Shown: positions 1-9,519 of the stretch, piece by piece | Layout of the letters: every line of letters begins with the position of its first letter | How positions within the stretch are numbered: position 1 is the stretch's first letter | NCBI GenBank assembly: GCA_023412195.1 | Contig: JAEYNZ010000123.1 | Location: 1-64,000 of the forward strand | Direction: 5' to 3' | From: Bacteroidota bacterium | Lineage (GTDB): Bacteria; Bacteroidota; Bacteroidia; Bacteroidales; Prolixibacteraceae | DNA length: 64,000 nucleotides | Made by a program: the position numbers and the translations under genes | The notes under the pieces: generated by a model | Databases searched by the model: none | What the model was told of the DNA's origin: nothing | Seen by the model: only the letters and a program-made list of their open reading frames with translations

Positions 1-54
1 GCGCAAATTTAGAAAAATTTGGATTGCACCATTTTTATTCAGCAATATTTTTGT

Positions 55-1371
55 TCAAACCACCGGTAATTTCCATGGCGACCTGTAATGTGCCTTCACC
101 ATTTCATTGGCATCGGCATCACCCTCGAACTGCTGTTTTTCATGGTTCCAGAACACTTTTCTTCCAAGCCTGTATGAAATATTTCCCAGATGCGAGAAAC
201 GGGCAATATGTGCTCCGATTTCAATATCACAGTTTGGCTTCTCCCTTGTTTTGATACAATCGAGGAAATTCTGCACATGAAGCTCAAGTCCTTTCCCAGT
301 GCCTTTCTGTAGCGGCATGCCAGCATAATCCTTTTTTGCACTGTTGCTGTTGGTTTCAGGAATGACTTCCCAGCCACTGCGGTCGACTACAAGGGTCCCC
401 CATTCACCAATGAATGCAACTCCGTGTCCTCGTTTTCCATAATTGGCTCCGTATATTCCAATGGTATGATCCCACAACAGCCCAAAATCACCAAAGTCGT
501 ATACTGCCATCATGGTATCAGGAGTTTCCATGGCATCATCGGGGAAGGCATATTTTCCACCTGTAGCCATCACCGATTTAGGTACATACTGGTTCATTCC
601 ATACAATGCATAATCGAGAAGATGAACGCCCCAATCAGCCATAAGTCCACCGGCATAATCCCAGTACCAGCGGAATGTAAAATGAAACCTGTTTTTATTA
701 AACGGTCGTTTGGGAGCAGGTCCAAGCCAGAAGTCATAGTCGACACCAGCCGGCACCTGAGAATCGGGCACAACAGGTATGGAGCCTTTCCAGCCCACAT
801 ACGACCATGACCTCACCGAACGAATCCGTCCAATGCCTCCCTTGTGCAGGTAACTCACTGCATCTTTCCAGTGGGGATCGCTCCTTTGCCACTGCCCTAC
901 CTGTACCACCTTACCATACCTTTTCTGAGCCTTTACCATCAGGTTACACTCCTCTATGGAATTGGCAAGAGGTTTTTCAGTATAAAGGTCTTTCCCTGCT
1001 TCCATGGCATGAATGGCAATCAGTGCATGCCAATGGTCGGGCGTGGCATTTATAACTACATCAACATCCTTGTTATCGAGAAGCTTGCGGTAATCATCAT
1101 ACAACAGGGGTTTCTTCCCTTGTATTTTCTCAACCTCTGCTGCACGCTCTTCGAGCACATTACGATCAACATCGCACAAGGCACCGCACTCCACATTAGG
1201 CTGACCTAAAAAGGCTTTCAGGTTACTGAAGCCCATCCCAAGGCAACCAATCAAACCCACCACAATCTTATCATTTGCCGGGTAAGCAGCATGAAGGATT
1301 GTGGGATAGACTCCTACAGCGGCCGCAGCCATTGCTGAATTCCGGATAAATCTTCTTCTGTCAGGTTCCAT
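55..1371 (-). CDS. Exported Gfo/Idh/MocA-family oxidoreductase (second of a tandem pair)
   Basis: NAD(P)-dependent oxidoreductase of the Gfo/Idh/MocA family, probably acting on sugars or sugar-like polyols; the substrate cannot be read from sequence. The ATG at 1371 (438 aa) is chosen because it begins with a twin-arginine-like signal, MEPDRRRFIRNSA followed by an Ala-rich stretch; a longer reading frame upstream would run into the preceding gene. A Rossmann nucleotide-binding start (VGLIGCLGMGFSNL) follows the signal, and the family signature EKPLANSIEECN, with the Lys that contacts nicotinamide and substrate, lies around residue 130. It starts 19 bp after the stop of a paralogue with the same layout, so the two are likely co-transcribed and came from a duplication. 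No partner sugar-uptake genes are visible, although the window edge is only 54 bp downstream. Confidence 0.9.
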   Translation of the reverse strand: MEPDRRRFIRNSAMAAAAVGVYPTILHAAYPANDKIVVGLIGCLGMGFSNLKAFLGQPNVECGALCDVDRNVLEERAAEVEKIQGKKPLLYDDYRKLLDNKDVDVVINATPDHWHALIAIHAMEAGKDLYTEKPLANSIEECNLMVKAQKRYGKVVQVGQWQRSDPHWKDAVSYLHKGGIGRIRSVRSWSYVGWKGSIPVVPDSQVPAGVDYDFWLGPAPKRPFNKNRFHFTFRWYWDYAGGLMADWGVHLLDYALYGMNQYVPKSVMATGGKYAFPDDAMETPDTMMAVYDFGDFGLLWDHTIGIYGANYGKRGHGVAFIGEWGTLVVDRSGWEVIPETNSNSAKKDYAGMPLQKGTGKGLELHVQNFLDCIKTREKPNCDIEIGAHIARFSHLGNISYRLGRKVFWNHEKQQFEGDADANEMVKAHYRSPWKLPVV

Positions 1372-1390
1372 TTTATTGATTATATATAAA

Positions 1391-2704
1391 TTATACGCGC
1401 GGAAGCGGCCATTTTGGGTTGTAAGAAACCCTAGTAAGCCTGTCGGCTTCCTCATCTGTAAACTTACCTGCCACATGATCCCAGTTGATAACCCGGCCTA
1501 CCCTGAAGGCAATGTTACCCATTTCAGAAACAATGGCAGTTTTTGCACCCACTTCAACCGGGGCATTTAGTTTACCCCCATTACGGATACAATCAAGAAA
1601 GTTCACCACATGCTCAGTAAGGCCATCGCCATAATTTGCCTGGGTTTTACCTTCAATAAAAGGTTCCTTTTTGGCGTTATTCCAGTCGGGCATTATTTGA
1701 TATCCTTCCCTGTCAAGAACAAGGGTTCCTTTTTGACCCACGAAGGCAACTCCATGTCCCTTACCGTAGGGCCCCATTCCAGGGTTCAGTCCACACTCCC
1801 AGATCATAGTATGCTTCGGATAGGAATATAAAGCCTGCTGGATATCGGGAGTTTCCAGGGCACCGGCATCATGATAATAAATGCCTCCTCCCGGTGCAAT
1901 TTTGTCGGGCATTCCTGCATCCATTGCATGCATGGCAAAATCAAGCAGGTGAACTCCCCAGTCGGTCATGGCACCACCTGCATAATCCCACCACCACCTG
2001 AAGTTATAGTGGAAACGGTTGGCATTGAAAGGGCGCTGAGGTGCAGGCCCCAGCCACATATTATAATCGACATGCTCCGGTGCATCGGAGTCGGGCATTG
2101 AAGGATATGGTTCATCATAACCTTTATATATCCATGCTTTTACCAGGTGTACATCACCAAGGACACCAGACTTCACAATGTCAGAAGCTTCGAACCAGTG
2201 CTTTGAACTGCGTTGCCACATTCCCACCTGCACATATAGTTTGGGATATTTTGAAGCAGCCTTAACCATAACATTGCATTCCTCGATACTGTGCCCCATT
2301 GGCTTCTCAACATATACATGCTTTCCTGCCTCCAGTGCCATGATCATCTGGTGTGCATGCCAGTGGTCGGGAGTCCCGATAATGACAGCATCAATATCCT
2401 TGTTGTCCAGCAGTTCCCTGAAATCGGCATATAACAGCGGCTTTTTTTCCGTAAGCTTCTCCACATCAGTTCCCCTTGATTCAAGGATTTTTGAATCGAT
2501 ATCACACAACGCAACACATTCTACATTGTTCTCCTTCCGGAGAAAGTTCTGAAGGTCGCTGAAGCCCATACTCCGGCATCCGATCAATCCTACCCTTACA
2601 GTTTCGGCAGGCGATGCACAGGCATTCATAATAGTTGGGAAAGCGCTGATGGCGGCAGTGGCAAGAGCCGAGTTCCTGATAAATTTCCTTCTGTCAGAAT
2701 TCAT
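1391..2704 (-). CDS. Exported Gfo/Idh/MocA-family oxidoreductase (first of a tandem pair)
   Basis: Paralogue of the downstream gene and first in the pair, 437 aa. The N-terminus MNSDRRKFIRNSALATAA is a twin-arginine-type signal; it ends in a Cys (IMNAC) that could be a lipobox, so the protein may be an exported lipoprotein. The nucleotide-binding segment VGLIGCRSMGFSDL and the signature EKPMGHSIEECN are both present, as is the WWWDYAGGAMTDWGVHLLD block typical of this exported subgroup. Tat export fits folding with bound NAD(P) before translocation. The leader is followed by about 210 bp shared with the divergent CAP-domain gene, which probably carries promoters for both. The specific substrate is unknown. 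Confidence 0.9.
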   Translation of the reverse strand: MNSDRRKFIRNSALATAAISAFPTIMNACASPAETVRVGLIGCRSMGFSDLQNFLRKENNVECVALCDIDSKILESRGTDVEKLTEKKPLLYADFRELLDNKDIDAVIIGTPDHWHAHQMIMALEAGKHVYVEKPMGHSIEECNVMVKAASKYPKLYVQVGMWQRSSKHWFEASDIVKSGVLGDVHLVKAWIYKGYDEPYPSMPDSDAPEHVDYNMWLGPAPQRPFNANRFHYNFRWWWDYAGGAMTDWGVHLLDFAMHAMDAGMPDKIAPGGGIYYHDAGALETPDIQQALYSYPKHTMIWECGLNPGMGPYGKGHGVAFVGQKGTLVLDREGYQIMPDWNNAKKEPFIEGKTQANYGDGLTEHVVNFLDCIRNGGKLNAPVEVGAKTAIVSEMGNIAFRVGRVINWDHVAGKFTDEEADRLTRVSYNPKWPLPRV

Positions 2705-2926
2705 ACAAGTTTAAATTGATATTTTAATGAAAGATGTAAATATAGATGTTCTGCATTTGAAATGAAAGGCATGATATTTATTTTTTCAGGAGATCGTATG
2801 GAAGTACACTATATCATGTGCATCCGGATCGGCTTACTTTTTGTTTTGATCCCGAATAAAATGAATAATTAAGCGTTATTAAAACAGAAACTGAAAAATC
2901 CATGAAGATCAGAAGTGATAAATAAA

Positions 2927-3610
2927 ATGATGAATAATTCGATTATAAAAGGAACTTTCATACTCATTGCGCTCTTACAGTTGTATTCAGCAGGTGCAAC
3001 AGAGCGTAACTGGAAAATTGCAGAACTACATACAGCTACGGAAGCCGCTTATCTAACAGAGATTGAAAAGGAAGTTATTCTGGAGATCAATAAACTCCGT
3101 TCCGACCCTGCACGTTACGCAGAAGAATACATTGCTCCGCTTGCAAAGAAGTTTGACAGAAAGGTACTCCATTATCCTGGCGACAATCCCCTGTTGACCA
3201 ACGAAGGAGTTTCTGCGGTTCATGAATGTGTCAGGGTATTAAAGCGTCAGCAGCCATTGCCCCTGATTTACCCATCACCTGGGCTTACCAAAGCTGCACG
3301 AGATCATGTAAAGGACCAGTCTAAAACCGGGAGAACAGGTCACACAGGAGGCGACCGGAGCAGCATGCGCAACAGGGTTGAACGTTACGGCCAATGGCAA
3401 TCTACCATTGCAGAAAATATCGCCTACGGTGCAAAAACAGCCCGGCAGATTGTGGTATACCTTCTCATTGATGACGGAGTCCGGGACCGTGGTCACCGGA
3501 AGAACATGTTGAATCCCGGATTCAGGATGGTAGGCGTGGCAACAGGCACACACCCCGAATATGGCATCATGAGTGTAATGAATTTTGCCGGAGGTTTTAT
3601 AACACATTGA
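2927..3610 (+). CDS. Secreted CAP-domain (SCP/PR1-like) protein
   Basis: Small secreted protein of the CAP superfamily (cysteine-rich secretory, antigen 5, PR-1). After a hydrophobic signal segment (roughly residues 5-25), the CAP fold begins at ILEINKLRSDPARYAEE. The conserved cavity residues are visible: His in GHTGG, Glu in IAENIAYG, and His in GHRKNML. Bacterial CAP proteins are widespread and mostly of unknown biochemical role; some bind or cleave cell-wall or host ligands. An earlier GTG at 2915 is possible, but ATG 2927 gives a more usual signal peptide. It is divergent from the oxidoreductase pair and has no evident operon partner. Confidence 0.85.
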   Translation: MMNNSIIKGTFILIALLQLYSAGATERNWKIAELHTATEAAYLTEIEKEVILEINKLRSDPARYAEEYIAPLAKKFDRKVLHYPGDNPLLTNEGVSAVHECVRVLKRQQPLPLIYPSPGLTKAARDHVKDQSKTGRTGHTGGDRSSMRNRVERYGQWQSTIAENIAYGAKTARQIVVYLLIDDGVRDRGHRKNMLNPGFRMVGVATGTHPEYGIMSVMNFAGGFITH

Positions 3611-3759
3611 TTTTAAATAGTGAAAGTCAATAAAGCTGGGTCAATGCAAAATAATTACCCAAAAACCGACATTTAAAAAACATTCCATCAGTTTTTTAAA
3701 AAAAAGGTATTTATTTTGCCGAATTAATTCATATAATTCATTTATGCTGATTTGGGAAA

Positions 3760-5166
3760 ATGAAGAATACATACCTTGATCTCATCGAACAGTCTTATTA
3801 CTTTCCGCAGGAAGGATTCGACCTGCAGGACGGTAACCTTTCTTTTTACGGCGTTTCGCTGAAGTACCTCATCGAAAAATATGGCACCCCATTCAGGCTG
3901 ATGTATCTGCCTCGTATCGGCGACCAGATAAAGAAGGCCCGCAACCTGTTCCGAAGAGCCATGAAGGCTACCAACTATAAAGGTGACTACCATTATTGTT
4001 ACTGTACAAAATGCAGCCACTTTCACCATGTAATCAACAAGGCACTGCAATATAACGTTAACCTTGAAACATCATCATCATTCGACATCGACCTGATTCT
4101 GAACCTGCATAAGCAGGGAAAGGTGGAGAAAGACATAAAGATTGTCCACAACGGTTACAAAACCGATGAATACATCAGGAAAATACTTGATCTTACAGAT
4201 CTGGGGTTTGTTAATTCAACCATAGTACTCGATAATAAAAATGAACTTAAAAAAGTGCTTGCATATTCCAACGGTAAAAAGGTTCAGATAGGTATCCGTA
4301 AGGCAATAGACGAAGAACCCCAAAGTGCTTATTATACTTCGCGATTGGGAGTCAGAGCCTCAGAGATACTTGACTTTTATCGCAACAACATAGCAGGGAA
4401 GGAAAACCTTGAACTGACAATGCTTCATTTTTTTGTGGATTCAGGAATTAAGGATACTTTGTATTACTGGGGCGAATTTCAGAAATCGGTTAAGCTTTAC
4501 ATCGAACTGAAAAAGGAATGCCCAACGCTGAATGCACTGAACCTGGGCGGAGGCTTTCCCATAAGGAGCCACCTGGGATTTGAGTATGATTATGAATACA
4601 TGATCCGGGAAATCGTTAACAACATCAAGGATGCATGCAATGCCGAAGGTGTTGAAGAACCAGATATTTATACAGAATTTGGCAAGTATACCGTTGGAGA
4701 AAGCGGCGCTACCATTTTTTCTGTGCTCGAACAGAAACAGCAGAATGATGCAGAACTTTGGTACATCATTGATAACAGCCTGATGAATACCATACCTGAT
4801 GCATGGTCGATTTTTGAAAAGTTCATCCTGCTGCCTATCAACAAGTGGAACAATGAATATACAAGGGTGAGCATTGGAGGAATCAGCTGCGATCACTCTG
4901 ACTACTATAACTCGGAGGACCTGAACCAGCAGATCATGCTGCCCCGGTACTCCTCACGTGAAAAAGAACCCCTTTACCTGGGCTTTTTCCATACAGGTGC
5001 CTACCAGGATTCAATCAGTGGTTACGGGGGCATTAAGCATTGCCTGATACCCGCACCAAAGCATGTAATCATTGACCGGGATGAAACCGGAAACTTTGTA
5101 GACTATGTTTACAGGACAGAACAGACAGTAGAAGACATGTTTAAAATCCTTGGGTATAACCCCTGA
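3760..5166 (+). CDS. speA: Arginine decarboxylase, short Bacteroidota type (alanine-racemase fold)
   Basis: PLP-dependent decarboxylase of fold type III, 468 aa, resembling the short arginine decarboxylases of Bacteroidota rather than the longer SpeA of about 630-660 aa. It should make agmatine from arginine as the first polyamine step. The Schiff-base Lys is in YCYCTKCSHF near residue 88, the phosphate-binding glycine loop is LGGGFPI, and the C-terminal active-site Cys lies in ISCDHSD. The matching agmatinase and the two carboxyspermidine enzymes lie 43-47 kb downstream, which supports the assignment. The gene stands alone and ends in a strong intrinsic terminator. Another basic amino-acid decarboxylase specificity cannot be excluded from sequence alone. 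Confidence 0.82.
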   Translation: MKNTYLDLIEQSYYFPQEGFDLQDGNLSFYGVSLKYLIEKYGTPFRLMYLPRIGDQIKKARNLFRRAMKATNYKGDYHYCYCTKCSHFHHVINKALQYNVNLETSSSFDIDLILNLHKQGKVEKDIKIVHNGYKTDEYIRKILDLTDLGFVNSTIVLDNKNELKKVLAYSNGKKVQIGIRKAIDEEPQSAYYTSRLGVRASEILDFYRNNIAGKENLELTMLHFFVDSGIKDTLYYWGEFQKSVKLYIELKKECPTLNALNLGGGFPIRSHLGFEYDYEYMIREIVNNIKDACNAEGVEEPDIYTEFGKYTVGESGATIFSVLEQKQQNDAELWYIIDNSLMNTIPDAWSIFEKFILLPINKWNNEYTRVSIGGISCDHSDYYNSEDLNQQIMLPRYSSREKEPLYLGFFHTGAYQDSISGYGGIKHCLIPAPKHVIIDRDETGNFVDYVYRTEQTVEDMFKILGYNP

Positions 5167-5186
5167 GATATATAATATATTATAAA

Positions 5187-5217
5187 AGCCCCGGCAGAAT
5201 CACTGCCGGGGCTTTTT
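5187..5217 (+). terminator. Intrinsic terminator after arginine decarboxylase
   Basis: A perfect 11-bp G+C-rich stem (5187-5197 with 5203-5213) with a 5-nt loop is followed by a run of T residues. It lies 20 bp after the stop codon and isolates the decarboxylase as a single-gene unit. Confidence 0.92.
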
Positions 5218-5383
5218 ATTTTATACGAATATAATCTTCAGAGAATATCTTTAAGTTATAAAAAATACACTTACAACTACGCTTGTCAGCAATTGGGCAT
5301 ATGAAAAATATTTTCGAACGAATGAAATTTTTCACGCATTTTATTTTATACATTTGAAACTGACAATTAACCTGAATTTCTAA

Positions 5384-7030
5384 ATGTCTATTTTTTATAA
5401 GCTTATTAATCAAGCTCAAATTACGTCTCATAAAATCGGCTTCGGAATTATATTGATTGCATTTCTCCTGGGATGCAAAGAAACAATTATCATATTAACA
5501 CCCCCTTCAGTTTCTATATTAAGTGTTTCAAAAGTTTCATTATCTTCATTTGAGATTACAATTGATTATAAGCCTGGAGAAGGTCAGGAAATAACAGACT
5601 CTAGAATTGAACTGGAGAATCTTACAATTTATGATTCTCCAATCATAATTGAAAAATTAAACCTGGACGGTAATGAGCCCAAAATCATAAAACATGTTGT
5701 TGAAACTGAAAAAATTAACCATGATTACCTTGTAAAGGCAATAATTACGACAACCAAGTACCGGTATGAAAGCAACAGGTATACCTACCGGACTCCCAAA
5801 AATAATTTCTTCTTCAGAATTCTGCCGGAACCTGCCAACGATTATCTGAATTTAGACCCGGAAATACAGATCAATAAAGGGGGAAAATTTTTTCTGGAAA
5901 TAGATCATCTAAACACCTATGAAGGGGATCTGAAAGTTACACTTGATAAAACCTTTATTTGTGAGAAAAATTTCGATCCCGCAATAAACTGGAATGTGGG
6001 AAGCAGATTAAATTCAGGAGGTTTAGTTACGATTCCATATGATATTCAGCCAGGAGACTATACAGTTTATATTAATGTCGAAAATCTGGAATATAAGCTT
6101 GAGAACAAAATTAGAATATTAGATGGCAACTGGGAAATATTTAATGAAGATTACCCTGGCGCCAGAATGGGAGATTATGCCTGGTTTAAAATCGATGATC
6201 AGTTATATATCGTTGGCGGAGAATATGCATCCTCAACAATTCTTAATTCACCTGTTTGGAAATTGAATCTCTTGAATGGCGAGTGGCATCAACAGAATGA
6301 TTTTCCCTGGCCACCGGAATCATATCCTTACTTTAAGAAAATATATCCTTATGATCTAAACTGGAGAAATACCGGGTATATTTTACTGCAGTCTGATTTG
6401 GGTGAAACAGAACTATGGAAATATATCCATACAGCAGATGCATGGGAAAAAGTAACAGATTATCCAGGGGCAGGCTTTGAGCTACTGATTGGATTTATTA
6501 TTGGAGATGAATTATTTGTGGGAGGTGGTGTAAAGCTTGAATTGAATAACGATCATTCAGTATATGATTTCTGGTCCTTTAATCTGAAATCGGGAGAGTG
6601 GAAAAGATTGGAAGACTTGCCTGTCCGACAGTTGGAATTGTGGCAGGTAAGTGCTACCTGTTCGAGCAATGAAAAGGGTTATGTATTACAATTTCCCGAT
6701 AAATTATGGGAATATGAACCTTTGAATGATACATGGACTGTCAGAGATAAATTTCCTGGCCCTTTCAGGCATTCTACAAAATTGGTAGCGTTTAACGATG
6801 ATATTTATTTAATAGGTGGCATGAATTATTATCCGGGAAATACAAGTTATAAAGATTTCTGGAAATTTTCGACAATCAACAATGATTGGCAGCTTAAAGC
6901 ATTCCGCCCGGATTATCCAAACTACGGCATTGCATTTTCTTATGACAACAGTATTATTACAGGACTAGGATATGCGAATCATGCTTACACTCATTATAAT
7001 GAGCCAATAATTTATAAATATACACCCTGA
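5384..7030 (+). CDS. Surface lipoprotein with kelch-like beta-propeller repeats
   Basis: Predicted lipoprotein, 548 aa. The signal segment GIILIAFLLGC has a lipobox Cys at residue 31. Residues of about 40-240 look like one or two beta-sandwich domains, and the C-terminal 300 residues hold kelch-like blades: YIVGGEYASS, LFVGGGVKLE and IYLIGGMNYYPG, each followed by an LNGEW/SGEW/TINNDW strand. This is the usual form of galactose-oxidase-like propellers used for binding. It is followed after 12 bp by a second lipoprotein with a similar start (GCKE- versus GCTKE-), so the two form a unit. A ligand cannot be inferred; no SusC/SusD pair is nearby. The A+T-rich codon use is a little unlike the his and lpx genes. 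Confidence 0.75.
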   Translation: MSIFYKLINQAQITSHKIGFGIILIAFLLGCKETIIILTPPSVSILSVSKVSLSSFEITIDYKPGEGQEITDSRIELENLTIYDSPIIIEKLNLDGNEPKIIKHVVETEKINHDYLVKAIITTTKYRYESNRYTYRTPKNNFFFRILPEPANDYLNLDPEIQINKGGKFFLEIDHLNTYEGDLKVTLDKTFICEKNFDPAINWNVGSRLNSGGLVTIPYDIQPGDYTVYINVENLEYKLENKIRILDGNWEIFNEDYPGARMGDYAWFKIDDQLYIVGGEYASSTILNSPVWKLNLLNGEWHQQNDFPWPPESYPYFKKIYPYDLNWRNTGYILLQSDLGETELWKYIHTADAWEKVTDYPGAGFELLIGFIIGDELFVGGGVKLELNNDHSVYDFWSFNLKSGEWKRLEDLPVRQLELWQVSATCSSNEKGYVLQFPDKLWEYEPLNDTWTVRDKFPGPFRHSTKLVAFNDDIYLIGGMNYYPGNTSYKDFWKFSTINNDWQLKAFRPDYPNYGIAFSYDNSIITGLGYANHAYTHYNEPIIYKYTP

Positions 7031-7042
7031 TTTTTACAGGAC

Positions 7043-8479
7043 ATGAAGAGCAAATTATTTTTACCATTAATGGCAATACTGTTCTGGGGATGCACAAAGG
7101 AAATTTTTATTAATGAAGAACCAGAGTACCCGGTTATCATTCCTCCAGGTGACTTTTCCATAAATGTGCAGAACATAACAGATACGGAAGCAGTAGTTAC
7201 TTGGACCATTTCAAATTCAGATGATAACAGGAGTTTTTTATATGACATCGCTGTTAATGATTCAACAATCGCTTTTGATCTGAAGAATATTTTATCATAT
7301 ACAATATCAGGATTATGTCCAAATACAAATTATAAATTATCAGTTATTGCCCATGATGCGAACTATAACCATCTGAAAAAAGATGCTGAAATAACAACAA
7401 TGAAATCAATTTTTCAGTCGTGGCATCCTTTTAATCTGGAGTATGACCAGATATCTATTTATGGATCAACTGAAACTTCTGATGGTGGTTATGCTATCGT
7501 TGGTGTTGTTACACCCTACGTTTCATATTATAACTACAACTTCAATTTCGTAAGTAAAATAAATCCCGATTTCACCTTAGCATGGATAAAGATATCTGAC
7601 TTGAATTTCAAAGGATCAATGTCAGTTATTGAATGCCAGGATGGAAATTTGTTAACCGTGTGGTCCAATACCATATTGAAATTGAATCCGACAGGCGAAA
7701 TTATCTGGAAATACGAATGTCCAGCGGATTATGGTATAGAGTTCTTCTCTTCAGTAACAGAAACCCAAAATCTGGAAATCCTATTATTAGGCTATAAAGT
7801 TGCTACTCCAGTAACATATAGTGTTATCAAACTGAATCAAACTGGAAAAGAATTATGGCACAAATGGGGAGCATCAGGCACCGGCAACTGGATGGACAAA
7901 ATAATAACCAAATCTGACGGTGAAATTCTGATGCTGGGAACAACAGAAGGAGCCTCCCATGATGGAATTGATAAAAATATTTTTAATTTCATCAGACTTG
8001 ATGAAAATGGTGATCTTATTAATCAAAAAAATTATCCAAACAAATATTCAGGCAGCGATGTGGTATATTCCATCCAGCCTGAACCCAACGGAAATTATCT
8101 GATTGTTGGTTCCACTTACGCTGACATTGGCACAGGTGGTACCGATTGGATTCCCCATTTAATAAAAATCAACCATAGCGGAGAAATTCTCTGGGAAAAA
8201 TTTATTGAACCTCAAAGTACTGGAGAAGGCATCTTTAGAATTGTCAATTCGTTTATGCCTGCCGGACCAGGAGAATATATGATGATGATTCGGGATGACA
8301 GAGCTTTTTGTATAGCTTTCATGAACGATGCAGGTGATATAACTCAATATAAAAAAATCAGAGGTTATCCTTTATCTGGTAAAATCTTCCTTAATCAACC
8401 AGGTGAAATCGTATACTTAACGAATAATGGAATCATTGTCTTTAATCGTGAAGGATATGTTCCTGTATCTTATTATTAG
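7043..8479 (+). CDS. Lipoprotein with fibronectin III-like domain and propeller repeats
   Basis: Predicted lipoprotein of 478 aa with a short signal peptide ending at LFWGC (Cys17), a weak but acceptable lipobox for this phylum. Residues of about 38-115 read as a fibronectin type III domain (EAVVTWTI ... LCPNTNYKLSVIAHD). The rest consists of repeats of the form DGGYAIVGV, DGNLLTVW, DGEILMLGTTEG and NGNYLIVGSTY, as in the beta-propeller proteins seen in many Bacteroidota. It lies 12 bp after the kelch lipoprotein and ends before a strong terminator, so the two likely work as a surface pair. The function is unknown. Confidence 0.75.
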   Translation: MKSKLFLPLMAILFWGCTKEIFINEEPEYPVIIPPGDFSINVQNITDTEAVVTWTISNSDDNRSFLYDIAVNDSTIAFDLKNILSYTISGLCPNTNYKLSVIAHDANYNHLKKDAEITTMKSIFQSWHPFNLEYDQISIYGSTETSDGGYAIVGVVTPYVSYYNYNFNFVSKINPDFTLAWIKISDLNFKGSMSVIECQDGNLLTVWSNTILKLNPTGEIIWKYECPADYGIEFFSSVTETQNLEILLLGYKVATPVTYSVIKLNQTGKELWHKWGASGTGNWMDKIITKSDGEILMLGTTEGASHDGIDKNIFNFIRLDENGDLINQKNYPNKYSGSDVVYSIQPEPNGNYLIVGSTYADIGTGGTDWIPHLIKINHSGEILWEKFIEPQSTGEGIFRIVNSFMPAGPGEYMMMIRDDRAFCIAFMNDAGDITQYKKIRGYPLSGKIFLNQPGEIVYLTNNGIIVFNREGYVPVSYY

Positions 8480-8585
8480 GCCATACTTCCCGCACGCATT
8501 TAGAAAATGAAATAAGCTGACAATTCAGAAACAGGCATTGATTAACAAGGCATTTTGATACAAAAGCAATTCATCTTACAAAATT

Positions 8586-8611
8586 AAGGCCCGGTCACCC
8601 GGGCCTTTTTT
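8586..8611 (+). terminator. Intrinsic terminator between the lipoprotein pair and ssb
   Basis: A 9-bp stem (8586-8594 with 8599-8607) with a 4-nt loop runs into six T residues on the plus strand. It lies between convergent genes; on the minus strand the T-tract is weaker, so it may act only partly for ssb. Confidence 0.9.
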
Positions 8612-8653
8612 GGTGTAGTCTGTCGGTTAACATTAAGACAGCTTCCTTCCTTC

Positions 8654-8998
8654 TCATTTTCCATTTTTTTTGTCAAGCATCATCAGGGAATTAACCACAA
8701 TTTCGGTGATGTAATGCTTTTCACCACTTTTATCTTCATAAGAATAGTTAGTAAGCCTGCCATCAATGGCTATCTCCGATCCTTTTTTCAAATACTTTCC
8801 AACAATATCCGCCTGTTTATCCCAGGCTACCAAACGATGCCAGGTTGCATCGGTCCGTTTATCTCCGTTAACATCACGATATACTTCATTGGTTGCAATT
8901 GAAAATGTAGCCACCCTTTTTCCGCTTTCCAGTTTTTTAAATTTTGGTTCTTCACCAAGATGTCCTATAAGTCTTACATTATTATTTACTGTGCTCAT
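8654..8998 (-). CDS. ssb: Short single-stranded DNA-binding protein without acidic tail
   Basis: OB-fold single-stranded DNA-binding protein of 114 aa. The start at 8998 (MSTVNNNVRLIGHLGEEP) is preferred over an upstream in-frame codon because SSB proteins begin directly with this first strand. The core motifs are clear: VATFSIATNE, TWHRLVAWDKQADIVGKYLKKG and GRLTNYSYEDKSG. It ends in LMMLDKKNGK, so it lacks the flexible linker and acidic C-terminal tip by which housekeeping SSB recruits repair and replication proteins. It is therefore probably an auxiliary SSB. It is divergent from a zinc-ribbon gene across 167 bp of A+T-rich sequence. Confidence 0.9.
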   Translation of the reverse strand: MSTVNNNVRLIGHLGEEPKFKKLESGKRVATFSIATNEVYRDVNGDKRTDATWHRLVAWDKQADIVGKYLKKGSEIAIDGRLTNYSYEDKSGEKHYITEIVVNSLMMLDKKNGK

Positions 8999-9165
8999 GT
9001 TTGAAAGTATTAAATTGTTTCTCACTCAAATACAGTAATAAAGTTAATAACTTTGACAAGAATTATCCGGTATTTAAACATTTGTAAACGAATAAAATTA
9101 TTTACAACTATTTAACAAATCATATATTTTTATATATTAGCCTCTTAAACCAAAACAAAAATTTT

Positions 9166-9519
9166 ATGTCCCTACGGAATTGCCAGGAATGTGGAGAAGC
9201 CTTGAGAGGAAGAGCCGATCAAAAGTTCTGCACCGATGCCTGCCGAAATGCATTCAATAACCGTAAATATGGTGATTCATCAAGTTACATGAGAAAAATC
9301 AACCGTATTCTAAAAAGAAATCATGCAATCCTTATGGAACTGAACCAAAACGGCAAAGCAACAACCCATAAAAACATTTTGCTTAAAGAAGGATTCAATT
9401 TTACTTACTTTACGCACAGTTGTAAAACCCGCAAAGGAAAAGATTTATATTTTGTATATGATCAGGGTTTCTCTGAAGTTGATAATTCCAAAATCATGCT
9501 GCTAAAAAAAGAAGCCTGA
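9166..9519 (+). CDS. Small zinc-ribbon protein (DUF2116-like)
   Basis: A 117-aa protein with an N-terminal zinc ribbon built from CQECGEALRGRADQKFC and CTDAC (residues 6-27), followed by a basic region (NNRKYGD, RKINRILKRN) and a short C-terminal domain. The zinc ribbon with FCTDACRNAFNNR resembles small Bacteroidota proteins annotated DUF2116 or RNA/DNA-binding. Its basic charge suggests nucleic-acid binding. It is divergent from the short ssb gene, and the pair may share a regulatory region. No further function can be claimed. Confidence 0.7.
   Translation: MSLRNCQECGEALRGRADQKFCTDACRNAFNNRKYGDSSSYMRKINRILKRNHAILMELNQNGKATTHKNILLKEGFNFTYFTHSCKTRKGKDLYFVYDQGFSEVDNSKIMLLKKEA

Noticed and set aside
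1..54. Gene or terminator at the left edge.
   Set aside because: Only 54 bp of A+T-rich sequence without a hairpin or frame.
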